Positions 1 to 7,206 of a stretch of 21,144 nucleotides of DNA are shown here, piece after piece. Source of the stretch: JBBSEX01 sp038239345 (lineage in GTDB: Bacteria; Acidobacteriota; Terriglobia; Bryobacterales; Bryobacteraceae); the NCBI GenBank assembly GCA_038239345.1, contig JBBSEX010000048.1, positions 1 through 21,144 on the forward strand. The letters run 5' to 3'. Each line of letters opens with the position of its first letter. Position 1 is the stretch's first letter. Under the pieces are notes generated by a model that saw nothing but the letters and a program-made list of their open reading frames with translations, did not search any database and was not told the DNA's origin. The position numbers and the translations under genes were made by a program.

Positions 1-1
1 C

Positions 2-100
2 GAATCCATCGTCGCCAAACTCGCCCGCTGCCGTCAGACTCTGGAACAAATTCAGCCCGGCTGCACCCTCCCGAAGTCCCGTAAACGAAAGTCCAGCTAA
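2..100 (+). pseudogene. C-terminal end of a probable DDE transposase (partial, enters from left edge)
   Basis: An open frame enters from the left edge and ends with TAA at 98-100. It encodes 32 residues with a basic tail (LPKSRKRKSS). The composition and the following short terminal-repeat-like sequence suggest the C-terminus of an IS transposase or integrase-core protein, perhaps IS481/IS3-like. No catalytic residue lies inside the window, so the family cannot be settled here. Whether the gene is intact upstream is unknown. It could also be the end of an unrelated basic protein. Confidence 0.4.
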
Positions 101-103
101 TTA

Positions 104-115
104 TGAGACACTACA
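104..115. repeat. possible terminal inverted repeat of the left-edge IS
   Basis: Immediately after the putative transposase stop is tgagacactaca. Read outward as TGTAGTGTCTCA, it begins with the TG typical of IS3/IS481-type ends. The matching left end would lie outside the window, so this is only a candidate. Confidence 0.25.
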
Positions 116-149
116 CTAGCGAGAACAGCACTTCCCACCAACAATCCGG

Positions 150-230
150 ATCACTCCCGTGAAACGCCGCACACGTCACCGCATCGCCGCACGGGTATCG
201 CTATCGCGAAGCGGACTTCACGGGAGCAAT
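150..230. repeat. 81-bp palindromic dispersed repeat, copy A
   Basis: The arms are atcactcccgtga at 150-162 and tcacgggagcaat at 218-230, inverted and nearly complementary. The core (about 181-216) is almost identical to that of copy B at 16547-16627, which also spans exactly 81 bp. Diverged or half copies lie at 9603, 12990 and 18613. The structure fits a REP-like or MITE-like non-coding element. No ORF in it looks real. Confidence 0.8.
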
Positions 231-274
231 CCTGCCAGAGCGCCATTTCTGGTCCGCCCGCGCCTACCGGTTCC

Positions 275-300
275 TGGTGGGAAGGGGATTTATCAACAGG
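275..300 (-). repeat. second dispersed repeat family, inverted diverged copy
   Basis: The segment from ctggtgggaagg to tttatcaacag resembles, in inverse orientation, the segment at 8281-8306; by eye about 19 of 26 bases agree. It also resembles the right end of the element at 6990-7050. It is short and diverged, so the assignment is tentative. Confidence 0.3.
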
Positions 301-341
301 AACTCGGCTCCGGCCTCCGAAAGGACGAGTTCATCCCGAAT

Positions 342-3300
342 CTACATCATGTGCTTTTTCACCCGGTCTAATATAGCTTGCAGCGATCCCTGAGCGTGAT
401 TATCTGGCGGCAGCTTCTCGATCAGGAATTCGATCTGCCCCAGAATGGAATCGATCTCGCGCGCCGCGCCGCCGCCTTCGGCGACCGCGATATAAGCTTT
501 GGCGAAATCGTCCTCGCGGTCGACGATCTTTTGCTCCCAAAGAGCGAGCATCAACTTCGCGTCCACCACTCCAACGCGCGCCCAGATATCGGGCGCGGCT
601 TTACACTCGCGCGCGGCAGCATCCGCGCAGTCCCGAACCGGTTGTATCCAGTTCCCCGAGTCGCCAGGCGTGAGCACGTACGCTATCGCCGCCGCGTTGA
701 GACCAGGATAGAAAAAGCGATCGCTCGATTTCTGTTTATGCATCTTAACGGCCTTTTGATACCAGTAGAGAGCCTTCTGTAAGTCACCGGTTCGCTTGTA
801 CCAGCTGGCGCGCAACGAACGCAGTTCCGCCGTGTCGGCCAGCGCCGCCACCTTTTCCAATAACTCGAATGCACTTTGGCGCGCTTCCGCCTGCTGAGGG
901 GCAGGCATCGTTTTCGAGCTTCGAACGAGCAGGTTTGCCATCTGTTGCGCGGCGCGCACGGGAGCGGAGCCGTCTTCATCTTGCATGGCCTGCTGGTAAG
1001 CCGCGATGGCTTCGCCGAAGTTGCCGAGCTGAGCGTAGGCTTGTCCAAAGGCCGCGAACATTTCACCGTCGCGCCATTTTGCGGGAGTTGCGTCGCGCAA
1101 GGTTTCGAGTTCTTTCGCCAGGTCCGCCTGATTGCCGCGACTGGCGTCGGAAGCAATATTCATCAGTTTTTGCAGCACTTCTTGCCGTGCCACGTAACGT
1201 ACCGGTGCGCCCGGTCCACCCTGGTTCGAAGGTCCTCCTTCTAAGCGGAAATCGGGGTTGCCGTAGCATTGATAGGCGCCCCAGGTATTGCTATTCGGGT
1301 ATAGCGCCTTAGCATGTTGGCGCGCTTCTTTCACGGCATCTCCGAACCGCGTTCCGTCGAGCATGCGCTGGTAGAAGCGGTCGGCGAAAATTCGCGCTGC
1401 CCGATCCTCCACTGCCCAGCCCGCCGCGATAACGACTTTGGCGCCCAAGTTCATCAGTTTCACGGCGAAGCTGGCGGCGAGTTGCGGCGACGGCGTGCCT
1501 TCTTTGGCCCCCTCAACATTTCCAAGATGACAGCAGTTCACAAAAACCAGGTCGGGCACGGCTAACATCCCATCGAGAAGGTCAGGCGTCAGCCACTGGT
1601 CTGGACCTATTTTCATGCCGCGCTGTTTGGTGTCTTTCGGATCGAAATGGCCATGCCCAGCCAGGTGCAAGATGCGAAGCTCGCGTGAAAGAAGCGCGCT
1701 GACGACCGTGATGCTGTCTGCTTTCTTTAGCCGCACAGAGTCATAACGACCATCGAGCCGGTTGTGTACTGCGTCGGCTTCCGCCTGAGCTTCGGGCAGT
1801 TCCGTCCAGCCGCTTTGCGTGTCGCCAATGACCAACGCGGCGCGACCGGTAGCGGGCGCCATACGGCGTTCCAACGAGCTCGACCGAAGCTGGCGCAGCA
1901 GACCGCTTTGCAACGCAAGCGGCTCCGAACCGACGCGTGTCCGTTGCGCCAGAAGCTCCCAGGGATAGTTTGCGGTATCTTCGTCAACGATTAGAAGCAT
2001 GTCGACGCGATCTTGCGCATAGCTGCGGAGATCGCGCGGGATCAGCAATTGGAACAGCATGCTGGAGAGGCTTTCGTCCCAAGTGGTTTTCTGCGTCGCT
2101 TCGCGGAGGATGGGCTCCAAGATCTGCCGCTGCGTTCCACGCACAAAATCCTCGGCGCGGGCGCGGTCGGTGAGAACGGTAAATTCGAGACCATCCGATT
2201 CGGTCTCTCCACATTCTGGAGGCCGGTGGTTGATCTTAATGCGCCGCCACCAGCCTGAAGCATAGGGACTGGCCGGCCGGCTGGTATGGCCGCCTTCGCG
2301 AACCTGCACCAATGGCTCGGGCACGACGACCGAGCCGGAAGGTGAGTCGGCGTTCAAATATTCGGCCAGGATAAGCAGTTCATGCGCAGCTTCGGCGGCC
2401 ACGTCCTGGTAGATTTCTATGATTTCGATCTCCTGCACCCGTACCCTGTCCTGGAGCTTGTTTTCGGCCAGCTGCCGGTTGGCGTCGAGAGCAGCAAGGA
2501 CCAGCGCGGAGATCGCGTCTCGAACGCTGCCTTGCCCGTAGGTGCCCATGAGCACGGCCGTAAAGTTGGCCGCCTGCGGACCGCTGGCTTCGGCGCGCGC
2601 CTCCTCGGCGAGCAACAGAGCGTAGCGCAGGATCGCGTTGTGCACTCCGCGGCGCAGCTTCGCAGGCGTGAGTTCTCCCACTTCGCCCAAGCCGATGACG
2701 AGAGCACCCGGGGGGCTGGCTTCGCGGTCCTGGATGATTTCGACCGTGCCCACCGGTCCGGGATAAAGTCCCATGTTGAAACGCTGACTCAGACGTCCGC
2801 CGAGCGCTTTGTCGAGTTCTTTTTCCGCACTGACGATCATGTCTTGCTCGTAATGACCGACCATGACGGGAAACTGCGCTTGCCGCAGATGTCCGTGCCC
2901 GACCGAAATCTTTATAGGCGTTTCCGGCACATCGAACTGAGAAGGAGGTTTGCCGCCTAACGCCGCCTCGAACAGATCGTCGTCGGTGGGAAAAAAAAGA
3001 AGTTCCAACATGCGGACGGGCGCGGCATCAGAAAGAGGCGACGCGGCGGAAGCGCGCGGTAGCTTGGGCGCCGAACCATGGCCGATCAAGTCCATCAGCG
3101 ATTCGCTCAGAAGAGTATGGCGTCCGAGCATGCCGTGCGGCGCATTCACCTGCCAAGTGGGAACGCCTTCCACTCGGCTGGATTGCGAGGTTACCAGGCC
3201 GTCGCCAGCCAAGGTGTAGAGCAAGACGCCGTCCTCGCGAATGGTGAACAACGTGTGTTCGGCTGTTCCGACGATGGCGAAAACGTTCTTCAGTTTGGCC

Positions 3301-5462
3301 GGATCGGCGAGATCCGGATATGGCGACGATTCGGGACTGAGGTCTTGGATCGTTTTTAAACCAGCGAGAAATTGCGCGGCGGACCCGTTCGAGAGGTGGT
3401 CCGCCATCTGGATCAGCCGCGCCAGCCGACTTTCGCTATTCCGAAGATAGCCGATTGCGGCAGAGCCGCGCAGCGGCGCGCCCAGTAACACGGTGCGGCC
3501 ATTGCGCCCGGCGACGTGCTTCCACAATTCGGCATCCGATGCAAGCCGCAGCAGACCGAGCGCGCCAGCTCCGAAAGCAACGAAATGGAATGGCTGCTTC
3601 TCCAGATCCTTGTCGTCGAGGCACGACTGTACCTTCCTACGGAGCGCAGCCGCAATTTCATCAATGCCCTTCCGCCAGTCATAGGGCACCGGTACTACAC
3701 GATACTGCTTCGTCAGGCGGTCAATGAGGGGCGCGTAAAGTTCGACAATCAGATTGCCTGGTTTCACCGATTCATCGGCGCTCGCAAGCCGATCGATCCC
3801 GCGTTTCGCCAGCCCCGCTGGCCAAATGATTCCTTTGTCGTCTTGTAACTGCGATCCCATGAAATCGGGTACGACGAAGACGACTGCCTGTGGCAGATCC
3901 TCGCCGGCGCGGCGCGTGTCGGCAACAAACTCGGTTTGACCGGACTGGAACAGTCTGAATCCATCCACTGGCTCGCCCTTCCTCGCCTCCAGCCACTGTC
4001 GTAACAATGTGCGCGTGCCGGTGTTCCGAAAGTAGTGAAAATGATTGACAGCTGGGCCCTTGTTGAAGAAATAACTGGCAGTGCTGCGGCGCTCCATGCC
4101 TCCGTACATTGCGCTGGTATTGACGACCAGATCATTCGGCTGCAAATAAAAAAGATCCACGGCTAACGTCCTCAGCCGTTGCCAAAGGCCTTCCGCCGCG
4201 AGATCGCCGGAGATAACAGCGAGATCGGCTGCCGACGTCAGATCCTTTTGATTGAGCAGACCGATCAGAGCGGATTCAGGCATCATGGCTTCGATGCCGG
4301 GCATCTGGCGTGGGTCCGTGCGTCTGCGGACCGTTTCCAGAGTAACTGCCTTCAACAGAGAATACAGCGGACCCTCATTCAACGCGGGAACCAGCCCGAT
4401 GACGTTGAGCAATACTGAAAGGTAGAGATCCAGTCGTCTTGAAACCAGTACGGTCCCCCTGGCGGGACAGGCTACGCGAACGAACCGCTGCACGGAGAAA
4501 CGCTTCCGTCCGAGTTCGGCAGAGAGCTCGGTGATTCGACTTGCTTCCTCCCTTCGAACCTCCTGCACTTCGGCCCGTATCATATCGGGGACATCGTCGG
4601 GAACTTTTGCAAAACCGGCAATGTACTCCGCAGGCAGATCATGCAGGCAGAGGAGCTCGCCGACCAAGCCTCCTCGTGAATGCGAGACCAGGTGCAGTTG
4701 AGCCCCATCGGGCAACAAGCGGACCGCATCCAGCGCGTTACTTACGGGACTAACGCTGAACGTCTTGTGCTGCAGGCCGAGGATGCGGCCGGGGTAGCGT
4801 TTTTTGAGAGCTTCCCAGTCGTCTGGCGGAATCGGTGCGTCGTGGTCGCCGGGAGATGGAGCGAGTCCGCCAAAACTGCCGGCAATGCTGGATGCCGTTC
4901 CGTGGACGAAAAGCAGGTAGGGCGCACGGTTGTCGAGGTCCTTTGTATCGCGCACTTTCCTGTCGACGGTCCTGGGGTCCGAAAGGAAGTACAAACCCGG
5001 CCCGGGATCGAGGGAGTCTTCGAATTTGGAGATGACGGTGCGGACGGCGCTGTCGGCTACTGCGCCCACCGGATCCACGCCGAAGACCTTGAGGCCCTTG
5101 AGAAGCAGATCTCCGAAGCCGCGACTTGCGGGGGCGCCGATGTCGGGAGGGATGACCACCAGCTGACTTTCCTCCCCGCCGCGCGCGAGCGCCGCGTTGC
5201 GTTCGCGGAGATCGTCGCGTAGCTGATCGGCGCGCACCCATTGGCAAAGTCCACCTTCGTATTGGAGTTCGACGATATCGTCGGAATTCGCGTCGAACCG
5301 AGTAGTTTCCAGGGGTGCACCGCGCTGGGACACTCCGACACAGACAGCTATCTTCTGATTAATTCTTAAGAATTGAGCAATATCCGGATGCGGGGTAGCT
5401 GTGGGGGGACTGGCTTCTCTTCCGGGCAGGCTAAAGGAGATGAGCGAAACGTCAGAGGCCAT
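342..5462 (-). CDS. giant CHAT-domain protein with two alpha/beta-hydrolase domains, M17-N-like domain and TPR tail
   Basis: 1706 residues, no signal peptide seen. The domain order read from sequence is as follows. First, an alpha/beta hydrolase at about 175-480 (FVHG at 185-188; nucleophile motif SHSRGG with Ser262). Second, an LCAT/lipase-like domain at about 520-795 (YDWR near 594-597, LGAP near 660-663, GDGLV near 753-757, His776/His782), whose nucleophile elbow reads AFGAG, with Gly631 where Ser is expected. Third, a segment at about 815-1025 resembling the leucine-aminopeptidase N-terminal macro-like domain (ALVIGLGEVGELTPAKLRRG, 919-938). Fourth, a CHAT protease domain at about 1150-1410 with His1270 in HLAGHGHF and Cys1311 in VFVNCCHLG. 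Last, TPR-like helices at about 1460-1580. CHAT proteins are caspase-related peptidases often found in bacterial cell-death or conflict loci. The gene diverges from two TIR-like genes, suggesting a shared role (inference). The ATG at 5462 is the first in frame; no strong Shine-Dalgarno is visible. Confidence 0.9.
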   Translation of the reverse strand: MASDVSLISFSLPGREASPPTATPHPDIAQFLRINQKIAVCVGVSQRGAPLETTRFDANSDDIVELQYEGGLCQWVRADQLRDDLRERNAALARGGEESQLVVIPPDIGAPASRGFGDLLLKGLKVFGVDPVGAVADSAVRTVISKFEDSLDPGPGLYFLSDPRTVDRKVRDTKDLDNRAPYLLFVHGTASSIAGSFGGLAPSPGDHDAPIPPDDWEALKKRYPGRILGLQHKTFSVSPVSNALDAVRLLPDGAQLHLVSHSRGGLVGELLCLHDLPAEYIAGFAKVPDDVPDMIRAEVQEVRREEASRITELSAELGRKRFSVQRFVRVACPARGTVLVSRRLDLYLSVLLNVIGLVPALNEGPLYSLLKAVTLETVRRRTDPRQMPGIEAMMPESALIGLLNQKDLTSAADLAVISGDLAAEGLWQRLRTLAVDLFYLQPNDLVVNTSAMYGGMERRSTASYFFNKGPAVNHFHYFRNTGTRTLLRQWLEARKGEPVDGFRLFQSGQTEFVADTRRAGEDLPQAVVFVVPDFMGSQLQDDKGIIWPAGLAKRGIDRLASADESVKPGNLIVELYAPLIDRLTKQYRVVPVPYDWRKGIDEIAAALRRKVQSCLDDKDLEKQPFHFVAFGAGALGLLRLASDAELWKHVAGRNGRTVLLGAPLRGSAAIGYLRNSESRLARLIQMADHLSNGSAAQFLAGLKTIQDLSPESSPYPDLADPAKLKNVFAIVGTAEHTLFTIREDGVLLYTLAGDGLVTSQSSRVEGVPTWQVNAPHGMLGRHTLLSESLMDLIGHGSAPKLPRASAASPLSDAAPVRMLELLFFPTDDDLFEAALGGKPPSQFDVPETPIKISVGHGHLRQAQFPVMVGHYEQDMIVSAEKELDKALGGRLSQRFNMGLYPGPVGTVEIIQDREASPPGALVIGLGEVGELTPAKLRRGVHNAILRYALLLAEEARAEASGPQAANFTAVLMGTYGQGSVRDAISALVLAALDANRQLAENKLQDRVRVQEIEIIEIYQDVAAEAAHELLILAEYLNADSPSGSVVVPEPLVQVREGGHTSRPASPYASGWWRRIKINHRPPECGETESDGLEFTVLTDRARAEDFVRGTQRQILEPILREATQKTTWDESLSSMLFQLLIPRDLRSYAQDRVDMLLIVDEDTANYPWELLAQRTRVGSEPLALQSGLLRQLRSSSLERRMAPATGRAALVIGDTQSGWTELPEAQAEADAVHNRLDGRYDSVRLKKADSITVVSALLSRELRILHLAGHGHFDPKDTKQRGMKIGPDQWLTPDLLDGMLAVPDLVFVNCCHLGNVEGAKEGTPSPQLAASFAVKLMNLGAKVVIAAGWAVEDRAARIFADRFYQRMLDGTRFGDAVKEARQHAKALYPNSNTWGAYQCYGNPDFRLEGGPSNQGGPGAPVRYVARQEVLQKLMNIASDASRGNQADLAKELETLRDATPAKWRDGEMFAAFGQAYAQLGNFGEAIAAYQQAMQDEDGSAPVRAAQQMANLLVRSSKTMPAPQQAEARQSAFELLEKVAALADTAELRSLRASWYKRTGDLQKALYWYQKAVKMHKQKSSDRFFYPGLNAAAIAYVLTPGDSGNWIQPVRDCADAAARECKAAPDIWARVGVVDAKLMLALWEQKIVDREDDFAKAYIAVAEGGGAAREIDSILGQIEFLIEKLPPDNHAQGSLQAILDRVKKHMM

Positions 5463-5494
5463 AGGTCCACATTTTATCGGACTTTACTGGAAAA

Positions 5495-5523
5495 CATGTA
5501 CCCTCGATGAATATGTCTGTAAA
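5495..5523 (-). promoter_or_regulatory. possible sigma70-type promoter for the CHAT gene
   Basis: On the minus strand TTTACA (5523-5518) and TACATG (5500-5495) are separated by 17 bases, about 33 bases before the CHAT start codon. The -35 matches consensus at five of six positions but the -10 is poor, so this is a weak call. Confidence 0.25.
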
Positions 5524-5627
5524 TTGGGTGTGCAAATACGGTTCACCGTGGACGAGCGCTCACATCTCCAAGAATTGGGAGCGAGTACAGAGTAAAGGAT
5601 GAGACCATGCACTGTATTGCTGGTGCA

Positions 5628-5672
5628 AAATCCCCTTCGCGGCAGAAATCAATCTGAGCGCGAAGGGGATTT
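5628..5672. repeat. perfect 14-bp inverted repeat (hairpin)
   Basis: aaatccccttcgcg at 5628-5641 is the exact complement of cgcgaaggggattt at 5659-5672, with a 17-nt loop. There is no T-run that would make it a simple terminator. It could be a structured RNA, a protein-binding site or the end of a small mobile repeat. Confidence 0.7.
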
Positions 5673-5784
5673 CCCGACAGTAGTCGGTGCCGCCGGTCAA
5701 GCCAAATATTGCGCTCGCTATGTGCACTAACTCCCAAGTGCCCTTCATGTTTCTTATGTACAGAAGGAGTATTGTCGGGAAATC
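5668..5784. repeat. 12-bp perfect long-range inverted repeat overlapping the hairpin
   Basis: gatttcccgaca at 5668-5679 pairs exactly with tgtcgggaaatc at 5773-5784, enclosing about 93 bp. The left arm overlaps the right arm of the hairpin at 5628-5672, so the two pairings compete or nest. Confidence 0.6.
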
Positions 5785-5803
5785 TCCGCCTGTTCACAGT
5801 CAA

Positions 5804-5820
5804 TGATGTAGACTACATCA
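5804..5820 (+). promoter_or_regulatory. operator-like dyad abutting the TIR-like start codon
   Basis: tgatgtag, a single central a, then ctacatca form a perfect 8+1+8 dyad ending one base before the ATG at 5821. No ribosome-binding site sits between. A repressor site or a leaderless transcript start are both possible. No regulator gene is recognisable nearby. Confidence 0.5.
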
Positions 5821-6969
5821 ATGAACCTGAAGCGAACCATTTTCGTTGGATCCTCGCACGAGGGGCATGCCGAGGCAGTGCTTACCTGCGCAGTTCTAAA
5901 AGGATGCGACGCTACTCTTGACCCACAAATCTGGAGCCTCTTTTTCGATGTAGGGTCACTGACATTTGAAGCTCTCGAAGAGATGTTGGCGCAATGCTGC
6001 GCGGCGGTATTCGTCCTTAGAAAGGATGATGTTGTTCATCACATTCCCCCTGAGGTATCCGTCAGTCACACCGGCACCATTGCGCCTAACGAAGAGGGGT
6101 CCCAGGCGGCGCAGCCGGCAATCCGGCCAACACATCCAGATCCAGGGCCGATCCCTCTCGCGCCAAACGCGCCTCCAGTCGGAAAGCATCCCAGAACAGC
6201 AGCCCGCAATAAACCGATTTATATGCCGCGTGGAAATGTCCTGCTAGAGTTTGGGCTAGTCGCGGGAAGACTTGGGCGGCGCAATGTAGCGCTGTGTGTA
6301 TTCGATAAGGTTGAACTTCCGTCGGATCTTGCCGGTATGACGGTCATTGACATGAGTTGCGATGCTGACAGCGATCATAAGCGATCAAACACGGACCCAC
6401 CAGACGAACCGCATGTCAAGCTCAAGCGTTGGGCATCTCACCTATTGCCAACCGCAGAGTCAATACCACGAACGGCCGTCTTTCACGGCTACACAGGTCA
6501 ATGGAATTTCGAGTTGCGTCTTAGCAAATGGCGTTCTGTATTGCTAAACCCACAGAGTTACGCCCTGGTGAACGGCTCTCTCGATCTGTTCATCTCTTCC
6601 GAAGGAGAGGCGGGCTATGGGTGGGCCTACGGTGCTGTCTCGTATCTATTAAACCTCCCGTCGGAAGGTGAGAGTCAGGCCAGTGGACGTTATTCCGGCG
6701 ATCTGCAAATGACTCATGAGGTTCGGAATGTCGACTGCCAAGCAGACGGAAGCGTCCAATTTATGAGTCACCTTCAAGGTATGCACGCAATCCCCACCAA
6801 AGGCCAGGCTTGGCCAGATTTGCAAGGGCCTTACACAAGCGAGCCGTGGACTTTTAAGTGGACCCTCAAGCCAACAGACCGGCCGAATGAGATGGAGGGT
6901 ACAGTTATGACTAACGCATCCGGAGGAACTGAAGGCACTATAGTCGCAAAAAAAAGGCGAATCTGTTAA
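5821..6969 (+). CDS. TIR-like (PF10137-type) protein with unrecognised beta-rich C-terminal domain
   Basis: 382 residues. The N-terminus reads as the TIR-like predicted nucleotide-binding family used by CAP12/Pycsar effectors: TIFVGSSHEGHAEA (6-19), Trp38, Glu50, AAVFVLRKDD (61-70), then RGNVLLEFGLVAGRLGRRNV (137-156) with the candidate catalytic Glu143, and VELPSDLAGM (164-173). A Pro-rich linker of about 57 residues (77-133) interrupts the domain. Residues about 218-382 form an apparent beta-rich domain with repeated Gly/aromatic strands (QWNFELRLSKW, GRYSGDLQM, WTFKWTLK, MEGTVMTN, GTIVAKK). It might be a calycin-like barrel, but I do not recognise it. In known relatives the second domain is the ligand sensor, so this one may sense the trigger (inference). 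The gene diverges from the CHAT gene and lies 237 bp before a second TIR-like gene. The start is leaderless-looking; the upstream dyad touches the ATG. Confidence 0.8.
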   Translation: MNLKRTIFVGSSHEGHAEAVLTCAVLKGCDATLDPQIWSLFFDVGSLTFEALEEMLAQCCAAVFVLRKDDVVHHIPPEVSVSHTGTIAPNEEGSQAAQPAIRPTHPDPGPIPLAPNAPPVGKHPRTAARNKPIYMPRGNVLLEFGLVAGRLGRRNVALCVFDKVELPSDLAGMTVIDMSCDADSDHKRSNTDPPDEPHVKLKRWASHLLPTAESIPRTAVFHGYTGQWNFELRLSKWRSVLLNPQSYALVNGSLDLFISSEGEAGYGWAYGAVSYLLNLPSEGESQASGRYSGDLQMTHEVRNVDCQADGSVQFMSHLQGMHAIPTKGQAWPDLQGPYTSEPWTFKWTLKPTDRPNEMEGTVMTNASGGTEGTIVAKKRRIC

Positions 6970-6989
6970 TTGCTCCGCTCGGCGATTCG

Positions 6990-7050
6990 CTGGCGATAAC
7001 AGCCCTTCGCATTCACGAACCGATCTTGGCGCGACGGGAATTTATCAACA
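6990..7050. repeat. second dispersed repeat family, copy with both ends
   Basis: It begins ctggcgataacagcccttc and ends tttatcaacag; the outer ten bases at each end are imperfectly complementary (8 of 10). The left end recurs at 8280-8300 and the right end resembles 285-300. Likely a REP-like intergenic element. Confidence 0.4.
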
Positions 7051-7070
7051 GCATCCCAATTCGGTTCGTG
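7014..7070. repeat. 10-bp perfect inverted repeat downstream of the TIR-like gene
   Basis: cacgaaccga at 7014-7023 pairs exactly with tcggttcgtg at 7061-7070 across 37 bases. It lies between the two TIR-like genes and may act as an mRNA structure or be part of the repeat element at 6990-7050. No T-run follows. Confidence 0.5.
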
Positions 7071-7155
7071 TTGCCTTTAGTGGGAGGGCTGCGACCCACA
7101 TCCCCTCACCGACCAGTAGCCGGACTCTGCCGGATAACCGGCTGCTATATTCTAA

Positions 7156-7185
7156 TTCTGAACGCTACTGTTCTGAACGCTACTG
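7156..7185 (+). repeat. tandem duplication, 2 x 15 bp
   Basis: ttctgaacgctactg occurs twice head to tail directly upstream of the second TIR-like gene, following a TATATT (7146-7151) that could be a -10 box. It could be a duplicated protein-binding site or a replication-slippage product. Confidence 0.6.
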
Positions 7186-7206
7186 CTCACGGTTCCAGGA
7201 GTCCTG

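Larger units (their letters stand above)
5463..5820. other. divergent intergenic region rich in inverted repeats
   Basis: This 358-bp gap separates the CHAT gene (minus) from the first TIR-like gene (plus). No credible ORF was found. It contains a 14-bp perfect hairpin, an overlapping 12-bp long-range inverted repeat and a dyad against the downstream ATG, each listed separately. Both genes could be controlled from here. Confidence 0.7.

Noticed and set aside
342..5462. TPR-CHAT of the CRISPR type III-E (Craspase) type
   Set aside because: The TPR helices lie after the CHAT domain, two hydrolase domains precede it, and no type III-E effector or CRISPR array is present.
5773..5921. short TTG-started leader ORF preceded by AAGGAG
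   Set aside because: It overlaps the TIR-like gene out of frame and shows no protein-like pattern; the AAGGAG is probably chance.
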